A DNA stretch of 64,000 nt from Thereva unica (Eukaryota; Arthropoda; Insecta; Diptera; Therevidae). The position numbers and the translations under genes were made by a program. This document shows, one piece after another, positions 32,041-43,009 of this stretch; the stretch's first letter is position 1; the number at the start of each line of letters is the position of its first letter. The notes below the pieces were generated by a model, which was not told the origin of the DNA, did no database searches, and saw only the letters and a program-made list of their open reading frames with translations. The stretch lies in assembly GCA_949987705.1 (NCBI GenBank), contig OX465283.1, forward strand, positions 94,537,813 through 94,601,812, in the 5' to 3' direction.

Positions 32041-33063
32041 CAGTGGTGTGAAAAAGTTTTTGGACATCGAGCTTAGTTTGCAAAAAGAGTAACTCAGAGA
32101 AGTTTTCCTAAATTTTACTCACTTGTTTCAGTAATGGTTAAATTAATTCAAATGTAACAAACATAATTCAGCTTTAAAACAAACATTTTCTAGGGTATTT
32201 AGAAAAAAAATATGTAATACTAAAAGGAAACACAGATGTTAAACGGCTGTAAAAAAGTTTTTGGACAGTTACCAATACCACCCTTAAAGTAAATAGAAAG
32301 TTATTGTTAATCGTACTATTTAGAAACAAAAAATTACCTATCATTTAGTATGACGCCCTTTCTGTTTTAGAACATCATTAATTCTCTTTGGCATTGACTC
32401 TACAAGTTTTTTTTACAAAAGATTGTGAGATCTTCCTCCATTCTTCACCAATCACTTCTCTTAAGTGGGAAATACTTGTAATTTGTTCCCTTTTCCTGAT
32501 TTCTCTTTCCAATTGGGCCCATAGATGGTCAATTGCATTGAGATCAGGACTCTGTGCTGGAGTGTCAATAACATGTGGGCATTTATGAAGCAACCACATA
32601 CGGACATCCCATGCCTTATGCTTGGGATCGTTGTCTTGGTAAAAATAAAAATTGTTAATAACATTTAATTTTTCTGCCGAAGGCCTAAGATTTTCTTTTA
32701 AGATGTTCAAGTATCCGTTTTTGTTTAATATACCATCTATAAAAACAAGATTTCCTACCCCATTATATCCCATTGCACCCCATACCATAGCGCTTTTTCC
32801 TCCAGGTTTAACAGTATTGCATAAATGCTTTTTCTGAAGTTCTGTATTGACTTGCCTTCTCACTCTCTCTTGTTTTGAATCACTTCTAGCTAAACAAAAC
32901 TTGCTTTCGTCAACAAAAATCACCTTTTTCCAGTCAATACAGAACTTCAGAAAAAGCATTTATGCAATACTGTTAAACATGGAGGAAAAAGCGTTATGGT
33001 ATGGGGTGCAATGGGATATAATGGGGTAGGAAATCTTGTTTTTATAGATGGTATATTAAACAA
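32041..33063 (-). mobile_element. Tc1-like element, rearranged
   Basis: The left end cagtggtgtgaaaaagtttt follows a TA (32039-32040). A second copy of aaaaagtttttggaca about 200 bp inside (near 32250) gives the IR/DR layout of many Tc1 elements. The other end is missing. Instead, the transposase is followed at 32932-33063 by an inverted copy of 32721-32851, about 98% identical. Confidence 0.8.
32378..32959 (-). pseudogene. Tc1-like transposase, C-terminal two thirds
   Basis: Catalytic blocks: VIFVDESKF (first Asp), YQDNDPKHKA (second Asp) and PAQSPDLNAIDHLW, where the third acidic residue is Asp, 34 residues after the second, in place of the usual Glu. GKSAMVWGAMGYNGVG is present. The N-terminal paired-type helix-turn-helix domains are missing because the frame starts inside the inversion junction. 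The transposase would cut and paste the element, but this copy cannot encode a full one. Confidence 0.88.
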
Positions 33064-33266
33064 GTTATATTGTTCATTCTGTCTGTAAACTAATTTTTAA
33101 AATGATCTAGCAATACAGTAGGGCTGAAGGCCTCTTCTAAAAAATGTCTGACTCGGTTGAAAGCTACGTACAAAGTGAGCATCGAACTATGCATTGTATG
33201 GCTGAAGGCCTTTTTTTAAAATTTGTTGTCGTAGATCATGAAGTAGTAGATCATGAAGTAGTAGAT

Positions 33267-36046
33267 CAGTGGTCTCCAAACTTTTTTGGCCGCGTACCCT
33301 TTTGACGAACATAATCATAAATTGTACCCCCTCACTATATCTATAGGAAACAAAGATGGCCGCGCGTTTTAAATACGGGTGTTAACGATTATTTGGGGTT
33401 TTGGTTTCTCTTAATGTTTATATGTTTTGGTTTAGTGTGGATATAAAACTTATTTTTTTTCCTTAAAAATTCGCAAAAGTATTGAATATTTTAGAAACAA
33501 GAATACAAAATAAACCTCAAACATCTTCTTTATGGTACTTGATAAAGTTATTATCGCTATAATAAACTGGACCATTGTATTATTAAGCCGTTTTAATAAT
33601 GATTTCAGTATTTTGGCTGCACAAAAAGAGGGGTAAAAATTACAAAAAAAAAAACAGCAAAATGTCAACTTTTTATATGTATACATTACATAATGTATTT
33701 GCGTCAAATATAATTTTTTTTTTTCAGGAAATGAAGGAAAAAAATACAGAAAGTCAAGTTATTCTTTTATAGTAATTTTATAGTAATTATAATTTTGAAT
33801 TATGTATAAGTTAATGGGAACAATGTGATTGAATTTCTTGACTTATTTCGGAAAAGTTTGGCTTGATTTCCTCTGCTAATGCAATTCGAAGATCTGGTTC
33901 TAATTCTAATTTATTTCTGTGTCTGCTTTTAATTGTTGTCATTGCAGAAAATGCTGTTTCACATAGGTACGTAGAACCAAATGGTAAGATTGCATTCGAC
34001 GCGGTGTGTACTAAATCCGGATACTCGATTTTCAAACCCATCCACCAATTATGAAGAGCTTTTTGCTTATATTCCAATTGTAACATTGTCCTTTCTCTTA
34101 TGTCGATTAACTGTTCTTGAGCTATAATCGGAAGATGATTTATTTTTACATCTTCAGCAAACGGGTTCAACACCCATTTAAACTCTGCCAATATATTAGG
34201 AAGATCTGCAAATATATTACAAAACTCTGTCTCCAAATTATTTAAATGTGTAACGAATGTGTCCTTTAATTTGTTCTGGATTTACTTCTTTTTCCGAAGC
34301 AAAATCACGTAATGATGGAAACATATCTAAGGATCCTTTTTCAAAATTGTCCCTCCACATCACAATTTTGTTTCTAAACGCAGTTGCTTTTTCAGCCATT
34401 GTTAAGATGTCACCTTTGCCTTGAAGTGATAAATTCAAGATGTTCACTTTTTCAAAAATATCCGCCAAGTAACATAGTATCAAAAGCCATTTATCATCAT
34501 TGAATAGGCCGGAAAGCTTGGAACTTTTATTATTGTCCAAAAGAAAAATGCGCAATTCATCTTTTAATTCAACAACTCTTTGTAGGATTTTACCTCGAGA
34601 TAACCAACGAACTTCAGTGTGAAATACATAAGAGACTTGTATGGCTACTGCCCATTTCGTTGCTTAATATTGAAAATAGTCTACTATTCAAGGGTTTCGC
34701 TTTTACAAAATTAATTACGCTGACAACATCTTGCAGGACACGATGTATCTCTGGCTCCAATTTCTTTGAAGCAATAGCTTGCCGATGGATGATACAGTGT
34801 ATGAATTTGGTGTAAGGGGCTATTTCAATCACTTTGGCTTTGAATCCTTTCTTTCTTCCTGTTAAAGCAGCTGCTCCATCACTAGTTATATATAAACAAT
34901 TTTTCCATGATATGTTATTTGTGGCAAAAAAATTATTTACTGTTTGAAAAATATCGGCTCCTGTACATCTTTCTTTTAACGGTTCACAAAAAAGTAGTTC
35001 TTCATGTAATTTATCATTAAAAAAATATCTAATAAACACCATTAATTGAGCAAAGTTGGCAATATCTGTGCTTTCATCTAATTGTCTAATTGTAAATTGT
35101 ATTGTGCTGCAGGAAGAAGAAGTGTTTCGCCAATTGCGTGTGGCTTTTTATCTTTTGCTATTAAGTAAGAAACCTCAAGAGAGGCGTTTAAACATTTGTC
35201 ATTAAGTGTAACAAATTTTTCTAGGCGACTAGCTTGTGTATTACATGTTTTTAAACGTTGTTCAAAAAATTGCAGGGGTTTGTCTCCATGTTCTGGATGT
35301 TTTGTTTTTAAATGCCTTGTTAACATTGACGGCTTCATACAACCATTAGAAAGCATTTCAGAACATAAAACACAGGTCGGACGAGGTTCATGGTTGACTA
35401 CCTTAACTGTAAAACCAAATTTTAAGAAAGATGGTTGATAGTTTCGAATTTTAAGGCTTAACGTTGTTTTACATGTTGCAGAGCTATTACAGTTTGGTGG
35501 TTGCGCGCCTGAAGTAGATGCACCGTCAGAATATTCAACCCGCGGCTTCTTTGCAGGCAATGGTTTTACCCATTTATCCATTATGAAGGGTCCAAACTCA
35601 ATAGTGCTCGTAATTATAACTTATCCTAATACACACCGTTATCTTTCCACAATTCCAATTAAATTCACTATTACGATGAGAAACAGAATCGCCAAAATAA
35701 AACCAAAGCTTTGCACACTGATGACCACTAGACGTAAAAACAGAACTGCTGGGTTTTAATCAAGCGTATTCTGAATTTCGCTAGGATTGATTCTACTGAA
35801 ATTTTCTTATATCGGTAGCATAAATTCTAAGAATACTTCAACGGAATCGATTCCAGCGAAATACAGAATAGGCTTGTATAATGCAGAGTCGCCGGTTAAA
35901 AAATTTCGACAGAAATTTGTTTTTCAGTTAAAAATTGTATGCCCGCGAGAGAAAATAAAGTAGTATTTTGAAAAGGAATGTGGCGTACCCCCCAGAATTT
36001 TCTGCGTACCCCTCGGGGTACGCGTACCACACTTTGGAGACCACTG
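33267..36046 (-). mobile_element. Nearly complete hAT transposon (2780 bp)
   Basis: Inverted ends cagtggtctccaaac.tt and ctttggagaccactg, with a perfect 8-bp duplication tagtagat (33259-33266 and 36047-36054). It encodes a BED-finger transposase on the minus strand. A 414-bp derivative with the same ends is at 29342. A target in the LTR of BEL-2 makes it younger than that element. Confidence 0.95.
33811..35581 (-). pseudogene. hAT transposase (BED finger, ZBED5-like)
   Basis: The ATG at 35581 starts MDKWVKPL. A BED-type zinc finger follows (C..C around CVLCSEML, then H...H in LTRHLKTKHPEH). A deletion of about 45 codons plus a shift near 35105 leads to QLDESTDIANF (first catalytic Asp). ITSDGAAALTG (second Asp) and CIIHRQAIASKKL follow. 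A one-base shift near 34620 precedes WLSRGKILQ, and another is near 34245. The C-terminal hAT dimerisation region shows LPFGSTYLCETAFSAMTTIKSRHRNKL in pieces, ending at 33811. It resembles transposases from which vertebrate ZBED5-type genes derive. Few lesions: a recently dead copy. Confidence 0.9.
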
Positions 36047-36062
36047 TAGTAGATCATGAACA

Positions 36063-36347
36063 TTTCCGCCCGCCTCGTAGTTAGACGATGATGAGTACTC
36101 CGCCCGCCATGAATGACCAAGAATGCTGCAATTGCCAAAGGTTTAAAGTTGATGACCTGTAGAGTTAGGTAAGCGTGAGGTGAGCATCCGCCCGCCGTGA
36201 GGGACGGAATTAAATTCGTGGTAAGTTGGTTGTTGTTGGTTAAGATTGGAAATCTTGACTGTAAATGAAGTAAGCAATTAGTTAGTGGTATGAACCGTAA
36301 AACACATGTGTTTATTGTTAGAACGGATGTTAATCACATGTAAGCAG
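36063..36347 (-). other. BEL-2 3' untranslated region and polypurine tract
   Basis: On the minus strand the sequence just before the 3' LTR is rich in purines (aggcgggcggaaa, 36063-36076). The region holds three cgcccgcc words (plus strand) about 40-100 bp apart. No frame. Confidence 0.7.
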
Positions 36348-38087
36348 TTAATTTGGACTGTGCACAGGAAGAACACATAATTTAGTAATAGAGCGTTTGT
36401 AGAGTCCATCTTTATGGCGGACAGTAACGACTCTAATGTTGCCATCAGGACCGGGATGCACTTCAATAACGCGGCCCAGGAGCCATTTGGAAGGAGGAAG
36501 TTTATCGTCTTTGATAAGCACCAAATCATTGCATTTCAGGTTAGTTTGTGCATGGAACCAGGTATTCCTAAGTTGTAAGTGGTGGATATACTCCTTGTAC
36601 CATCTACTCCATATATCTTCGTACATCCTTTGAACTAATTCCCATCGAGTAAGTCGGTTACTAGGACAATCTAACCTAGTCGGTGTTGGAACTGTAGATA
36701 AATTGCCTCCAGTCAAAAAATGTGCTGGCGTTAACGCTGAAATATCTGCTGGATCGTCTGATAAAGCGTATAAAGGACGTGAGTTAAGGCAGGCCTCAAC
36801 TTGCGTCGTGAGCGTCAACATTTCTTCCACAGAGAGTATGTGGTCTCCTACTACGCGTCGGAAGTGATGTTTATAAGATTTGACTCCTGCTTCCCATAGG
36901 CCTCCGAAGTGAGGAGAAGCAGGAGGGATGAATTGCCAATCGGTCCCGTCGTTGAGCAAGGCTTCAGGAATTTGAGCTTCTTGTAAGGCGCATTGAAATT
37001 GGCGACTTAGTTCCTTGTTAGCCGCTACAAATGTCGTGGCGTTATCACTGTATAATTTAGAACAGTTTCCTCGTCGGCTTATAAACCGTCTAAAGGCAGC
37101 TATAAAGGCTCCAGCGGTAATATCCATCACGAGTTCTATGTGGACTGCTCGTGTGACAAAACAGATAAACAAGGCGATGTAAGACTTGACAACTTTCAAG
37201 CCTCGTCCTTTGACAGGCGTGATAGAAAATGGGCCTGCATAATCAACACCGGCTGTTAAAAATGGTTTGGCTGGGCACACTCGGTCACGAGGGAGGTCCG
37301 CCATGATTTGGCTTGCTGGTCTCGCACTGTAGCGAAGGCAGACTATGCCGTTCCTTACGAATTGTCGCACCTTGCTCCTTCCACTTATAATCCAGCATTT
37401 AGTGCGGATTCGATGCAAGGTTAGTTGGATACCAGTGTGGTCATGATCGATTAACAGCTGTGTGAGGTGAGTATCTTTTGGCAAGATAATCGGATATTTT
37501 TCATCCCAAGGCAATAGCGAGTTTGTTAACCTACCAGAGACTCGTAGAATACCCTCCTTATCTAAAATTGGGTTGAGGCGGATGATGCTGCTGGATGCTT
37601 GAAGTGCTTTGCCACTCGCTAATTTAGAAATTTCCTTGGAAAATGAGTGTGATTGCACTAAGCGAATGAGTCGTAACAAGGCTGAGTTAAGTTCTGCTAT
37701 TTTAAGATTTCCAGTAAATTTTTCCGCATTCGGCTTCGCGTTAGTGTAAAAGCGACAACAATAAGCTGTAACACGTAACAGTTTCCGAAGATTGGAGTAT
37801 CTGCTGAGCAGTGGAAATTCATTTATTTCACCTCTGGATAGTAACGAGATATTCGGGCGTTTTTCTTCATCAACTAATGCAGCAGATGAGGTAGATGTTG
37901 GCATCAGCGGCCACGTAGTGGAGTTCGTTGTCAGCCATTGTGGTCCAGACCACCATAACGAGTGAATTTTTAATTGTTCAACGGAGATCCCTTTTGTTAG
38001 ACAGTCGGCAGGATTGTGTTCAGATAATACATGTCGCCAAGTAGCGTGGGGTAATTTCTGATGTATTAAACTGACCCGATTGGCCAC
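36348..38087 (-). CDS. BEL-2 RNase H end and integrase
   Basis: A 579-codon open frame continuing pol after the TAG at 38097-38099. It starts with the end of RNase H (HNPADCLTKG). The integrase zinc domain follows (HDHTGIQLTLHRIRTKCWI ... C.RYSARP with one Cys of the pair visible), then the DDE core GVDYAGPF, YSDNATTFVAANKEL and [15 protein letters not shown]. The C-terminal part is LLGRVIEVHPGPDGN and SITKLCVLP. A stop follows at 36348, just upstream of the UTR. The first codon (GTG) is only where the frame opens after the nonsense codon. Confidence 0.9.
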   Translation of the reverse strand: MANRVSLIHQKLPHATWRHVLSEHNPADCLTKGISVEQLKIHSLWWSGPQWLTTNSTTWPLMPTSTSSAALVDEEKRPNISLLSRGEINEFPLLSRYSNLRKLLRVTAYCCRFYTNAKPNAEKFTGNLKIAELNSALLRLIRLVQSHSFSKEISKLASGKALQASSSIIRLNPILDKEGILRVSGRLTNSLLPWDEKYPIILPKDTHLTQLLIDHDHTGIQLTLHRIRTKCWIISGRSKVRQFVRNGIVCLRYSARPASQIMADLPRDRVCPAKPFLTAGVDYAGPFSITPVKGRGLKVVKSYIALFICFVTRAVHIELVMDITAGAFIAAFRRFISRRGNCSKLYSDNATTFVAANKELSRQFQCALQEAQIPEALLNDGTDWQFIPPASPHFGGLWEAGVKSYKHHFRRVVGDHILSVEEMLTLTTQVEACLNSRPLYALSDDPADISALTPAHFLTGGNLSTVPTPTRLDCPSNRLTRWELVQRMYEDIWSRWYKEYIHHLQLRNTWFHAQTNLKCNDLVLIKDDKLPPSKWLLGRVIEVHPGPDGNIRVVTVRHKDGLYKRSITKLCVLPVHSPN

Positions 38088-38096
38088 GAATACCTT

Positions 38097-39209
38097 CTAC
38101 CGCGCTGGATGTTCTCGTAACCATGTTAAAACAACTGTGGAATCACTCCATGCATGAACAGGAATCTGGTGAAAGTCGAGGCTGTCTTGGACATAGGATA
38201 CGAGTTCAGCTAATAAGGTTGCACCACATAGTTCAAGTCTTGGCAGCGAAATCGTTTTTATGGGGCTGACTCTTGTTTTAGCTGCAAGTAGTGATACCTG
38301 GATGATATTATAATCCTGTATTACGCGAAGGTAAACAACTGCACCATACGCTGATAATGATGCGTCACAAAAGCCATGCAACTCTAATCCAATGTAAGAG
38401 TCATCAATTCCTACCCAACGTTGGATAGTTACATCATGAAGCTGTGATAGATCTGCCTTATAACTGATCCAAGCAGCGACAATTGAGTCTGGAAGATTGT
38501 CGTCCCATCCTGATTTTGCCAACCATAGTTGTTGTAAGAAGATCTTTGCTTTGATTGTGCTCGGCGACAACCAGCCTAGTGGGTCATAGATTTGACTTAT
38601 GGTCGATAGAATGGACCGTTTAGTTATGTTGGCTGCGGAAGACAACTGCATTTTGCAGCTCAGCTTATCCGAAGATGGGTCCCATTTGATGCCCAGTGCA
38701 GAGACTTTCGTATCACGTAACAGTTTAGATGCATTAACTGATTCCTTATCTTGATCCGGAATATCAGCGAGAAGGTCCGGATGATTCGATAACCACTTGC
38801 GTAATTTGAATCCACAGAGTTGTAGTACTTGACGGATCTCATTGCGTATTTGTATCGCAGAGTGTAGATTAGATGATCCGAACAAAGCATCATCAACGTA
38901 GAAGTTTTTACGTAGTACTGATGCCCCTAGTGGGTATTTAGTATCATAGTCATTGGCTATCTGTTGAAATATCCGACATGCTAAGTATGGTGCGCAAGCT
39001 GTGCCGTACGTGACTGTGTTTAATCGATAGCATTGTACTGGTTGAGTTGGATTGGAACGCCATAAAATTCTCTGTAAGTCCGTGTCTTGGGAGTCAACGA
39101 GTATCTGACGATACATTTTTTCTGCGTCAGAAGTAAAAACATATTTAAATAATCGCCATCGTAGTATGACTGCACGGACATCTGTCTGAAGTTTAGGACC
39201 TGTATGCAA
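38097..39209 (-). pseudogene. BEL-2 reverse transcriptase and RNase H
   Basis: RT blocks are FTSDAEKMYRQI, LNTVTYGTACAPYLA and FYVDDALFG (catalytic YVDD), then KLRKWLSNHP and KRSILSTISQIYDPLGWLSP. RNase H has LELHGFCDASLSAYGAVVYL and HAWSDSTVVLTWL. It stops at a TAG (38097) that is in frame with the integrase part. The segment upstream of HTGPKLQTDV, which normally carries the first RT block (LPHH..VK.......LRVVFDAS type), is deleted. Confidence 0.88.
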
Positions 39210-41417
39210 AATGTCGTTGAGCGAAATGCCTGTAGATGAGCGTTGAGAGGCCGAAGTTCGCTATATTCGTTCATGAAGTTAGTATAGTCCTCACGCAATT
39301 GAGGGTCGTGATCAAACCGACATTCTAACTTGTATAAGGTAGCAAGAGCTGCTCGTCGAGAGTCGCCTAAACTATTCCGTGACGACCTCAAGGGTAGATG
39401 AACAACATAGCGTCCTTCAGGAGTACGATAATGAGTATCTATGAAGTGTTGTTCACATTCAGCTTCAGCAGGAGTGAGTTGAGGTGGAGAAGGTAGTTCT
39501 TCCGTTTCCCAGAACTTAGATAGAAGAGCATCAATCTCAATAGATGATGTGTGGCAGCTACGAACCACAATAGTAGGAGAGGTGGGAACCCTGATACTTC
39601 CGAGCAGAATCCAACCTAGAGAGGTGAGCTGAGCTGTAGGAGATCCAGCTGGTCCGCGTAGTACCTCCGACTCGATGATTTGAGCGTAGATTTCGGCTCC
39701 TAGAAGAATGTCTATACGAGATGAAGTGTGAAATTCAGGATCAGCTAATGACAGCCCCTGTAGGTGGGGCCAGTGACTTGTAGGTAGGTCGTGTGTCGGG
39801 AGTAAACGTGTTACAGTGGATAGAAGTAACGAATCAACGTAAAATGAATTGTGCTGGTTTACAGTAGATATGATTTCATAAGAGACAGACGTTCTGGCTC
39901 GTCCGACTTCGACTTTTCCGACTGTTTCAACAAGAACATGTACCTTTTGTTTAGGTAGACGAAGTAAATTGGCTAATGAAGTCGTGGTAAAGTTGGATTC
40001 GGATCCTGGATCTATGAGTGCTCGAGCTTTGATGATTCTACCATCTGTTGATTTTATGAACACCATAGCAGTTGCTAATAAGACTGACGACGAGTATCGT
40101 GAATTATTTGCTAGATGCGCACTGATTTTGCGAACTAGAGGAGTTTCCGCCGAGTGAGCTAATGAGGTAGCTGGCGTAGAAGCTGAGCCATTAGGTTTTT
40201 GGTTGCTAACGGCTTTGTGTACCATCGTGTGATGCTTCTGCTGACAAAGCTGGCATCGCTTAGTCGACTGGCAATCCGTAACTTTATGATCTATTCTAAG
40301 GCAATTGGTGCAGAGCCTCTTGGTTTGCAAAAGCGCTAATCGTTCTTCAGGGCTTTTTGACCTGAACTGGCGGCAAAAAAGTATGAAGTGATTTCGGTGA
40401 CAGTGACTGCAGACTGATGATAATGTTGAGTGGTGACTTTTAGTCACTGTAGGAGAAGAACGATGAGATGACATATTCTTCTTATTTATGGGAAGAGTCG
40501 GTGTAAGTGCATTAAGTGTATGGATGCGACCTTCCAGAAACGTTTTCAACGAAGCAAACTGAGGTATATGCGTGGATGATTTTAGCGAGGTTTCCCAATC
40601 CCTGCGTGTGACTGGATCAAGTTTAGTTGACAAGAAATATGTAAACCAATCATCCCAATGTTCAATAGGCCTCTTCAAGTTTTCCAACGCTTTAACTGCT
40701 TGGGTGAAACCGTCAAGAACTCGACGGAGTTCTGGCGCTGTCTCAGCTGACATGTTTGGAATGGTGACCAAGGCTACTATGTTAGCATTTACCAGTACTC
40801 GAGTATTATCATACCGATTGATCAATATTTCCCAGGCTGCTTGATAATTCTCGGAAGTTATCGCCAGATGTTGTACGAGTTTAAAGGCTTCCCCCGTTAA
40901 AGATGATTTTAAGTAGTGCATCTTTTGTATTTCAGCTATGGTATGATTGTCATGGATCAGTGATCGGTAAGTATCTCGAAACGAGGGCCATTCGAGATAT
41001 GAGCCACCAAAGCTTGGTAAGTTGATCTTAGGTAGCTGCACAGCATTATTACTACTAGCAGTAGGTGTAAAATTCATCGATAAGTCATGAGATGATTGAA
41101 GAGGTTCTAACTCTTCTTTCAGCCAACTTATTGCTTCTGTGTAAGCACATTCGACTAGTGAAAAGATATCTTGCTTCAAGATTTCCTCGGTTGCTCTTTG
41201 GTCTCCAGTAACAACTTCATTAAACTCATCATAAGACTCGACGAATTGAGCCCAATAGCTTTCCAGTAATTGAAGACGGGCATTGAGAAAGGATACTGTA
41301 TCGCTTATCCTTAGCTGTTTTGCTAGAATTCACCTTAAATTTCGTAATTCTGTCTGCACGTGAGTTAGCTTTAGTTTTAAGTGACTCGAGTAGTGTGTTT
41401 GATTTGTTTGTAGTCAT
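39210..41417 (-). pseudogene. gag: BEL-2 Gag and protease
   Basis: The ATG at 41415-41417 starts MTTNKSNTLLESLKTKANS. A frameshift near 41300 moves to the frame that runs to 39020. Visible are LPSFGGSYLEWPSFRDTY and WEILINRYDNTRVLVNANI (standard BEL Gag), then Cys/His clusters (CSHCHRNHFILFC, CTNCLRIDHKVTDC, CQLCQQKHHTMVH). The protease motif reads ALIDPGSESNFT: the usual D-S-G has become D-P-G. Next comes the spacer to RT (LLGAEIYAQI, TSLGWILLG). The frame leaves pol at the RT deletion near 39250. Confidence 0.88.
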
Positions 41418-42372
41418 GGTAAATTGTGGAAAAACAGCGTGGCAGTATAGCTACTGTGAATCGTTAACGTTTAACTATTAGGAAATGTACAAAACCGTGA
41501 TCTAAAACCGAGAGTAACTTATACTGTTATATTCAAGTTTAAATGTATATTTTAATAGATAACACAAAATGTTGTTTAGTTCAATATTACTTTCAATATA
41601 ATTTAGTTTAATTCAATATAATTTGCACTTCGATGACACGTATTCAGATTCAGAGTTTAATTAATATGCGCCTAGCGTTAGGCAATAATTTTCACTATAT
41701 CTCTTACATCAAATATTCAAATATTATATTATATATATATAATTGTCAACATCACATAAAGTATAAATGTAGTAACACTAGAATAAAGTTAGTAAACGTA
41801 GTTTTCTTAATGCTCACGTAGATGCTTAATATATTGCCACAATAAAATCTTTGAAATCTGTCCATCAGAATACAAAACATACGAAGGTCGAAACAAATGC
41901 AGTTCTCACTCAAGTGTAAAACCAAGCAACAATGTTGCTAGCAATTAAATGTTGCCGTTGAAGCCAGAACTGCTGATAATAGAAATTAATATAAATTGAT
42001 TCCGTGTGTGAGTGGCTATGAATGCAATAATGCGAGTCTGGGCCCTGTGCTATGCATTTACCACTGCACGTTATTACAATGAGAATTTACTTTTATGTGT
42101 TAGTGCAAATAATTTGGAACGGACTCACCAACGGACGCGACGTATGACCTTCGATGTCCTATCAATTTTTTTTTCCGTATCGTCTGAACACCTGGAAATA
42201 CTGTATTGTTCCTGGTATGATGATTTTTGACTCTCTCCACAAGTTATAATTCCACTTTGCCTTTCACCGGTCTTTGCCGCGTGTCTTCGAAGCACTTGCA
42301 CTAGTTACTATGATCACTGATGTGTATGATCACTTTGTGCTTTTTAGAAAAGGTACCGGAAAGTAGGAATAT
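41418..42372 (-). other. BEL-2 leader
   Basis: About 950 bp between primer site and Gag ATG, AT-rich, no conserved frame. Long leaders are not rare in BEL elements. Confidence 0.6.
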
Positions 42373-42388
42373 CCGGCTCGAAGGACCA
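42373..42388 (-). other. BEL-2 primer-binding site
   Basis: The minus-strand reading is TGGTCCTTCGAGCCGG, five bases after the 5' LTR. Its TGG start fits a tRNA 3'-end match. The tRNA was not assigned. Confidence 0.7.
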
Positions 42389-42393
42389 AAAAA

Positions 42394-42639
42394 TGTAAAC
42401 TAATTTAAATGCAAGTTAATTAAAAGAATATTTTTAGTACAACTTAGAATTTAGAGTTTATTTAAAATGATCTAGCAATACAGTAGGGCTGAAGGCCTCT
42501 TCTAAAAAATGTCTGACTCGGTTGAAAGCTACGTACAAAGTGAGCATCGAACTATGCATTGTATGGCTGAAGGCCTTTTTTTAAAATTTGTTGTCGTAGA
42601 TCATGAAGTAGTAGATCATGAAGTAGTAGATCATGAACA
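42394..42639 (-). repeat. BEL-2 5' LTR (246 bp)
   Basis: On the minus strand it reads TGTTCATGATC ... AATTAGTTTACA. Near its start gatcatgaagtagta is present in direct repetition. It matches the split copy at 33084/36062 apart from the 60-bp difference. Confidence 0.9.
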
Positions 42640-42644
42640 CTGTC

Positions 42645-43009
42645 TTTATATGAATTACTAGCATAAAACCCGCGTGCCTTGCAACGCCTTTAAAAACTGT
42701 TTATTATGTGCAATGTTTTCCTTAAAAAAAACCAACAAAAAAGTCAGCTGTTATTATCCCTAAAAAGGGTTCATTATAGTGCATTTTTTTAATAAATATG
42801 GTAAACAAATTGCTGCGAATATCACCTCTGCTCAACAAATCTGCAAGTTTTGAAGCAGAGGTTGGCATGTATACGTCATCAAGAAAAGTGACATTTTAGG
42901 GTTTGACGAACGTTAGTTAAGTTTGTTCGCCTATTTACGTGGATGTAAGAAATTATGAAGCAATCACAAATGAATATTAAATAAAGCGAATTTCGAGTCA
43001 TTCATTTCT
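42645..43009. other. Non-coding
   Basis: AT-rich flank of BEL-2. No frame or RNA that I can support. Confidence 0.5.

Larger units (their letters stand above)
33084..36062 (-). repeat. BEL-2 3' LTR, split by hAT
   Basis: The LTR sequence is 33084-33266 plus 36055-36062. The hAT and its 8-bp duplication lie between. Compared with the 5' LTR it lacks about 60 bp near its end (after gatcatttta). Confidence 0.85.
33084..42639 (-). mobile_element. BEL-2: BEL/Pao retrotransposon, minus strand
   Basis: LTRs begin TGTTCATGATC and end AATTAGTTTACA (minus-strand reading), flanked by the 5-bp duplication ctgtc (33079-33083 and 42640-42644). From right to left: 5' LTR, primer site, long leader, Gag, protease, RT, RNase H, integrase, purine tract, 3' LTR. 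A hAT element (33267-36046) sits inside the 3' LTR. The BEL has a frameshift early in gag, a deletion plus frameshift in RT and one nonsense codon. It has no envelope frame. It differs strongly in sequence from BEL-1 and BEL-3. Confidence 0.92.
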
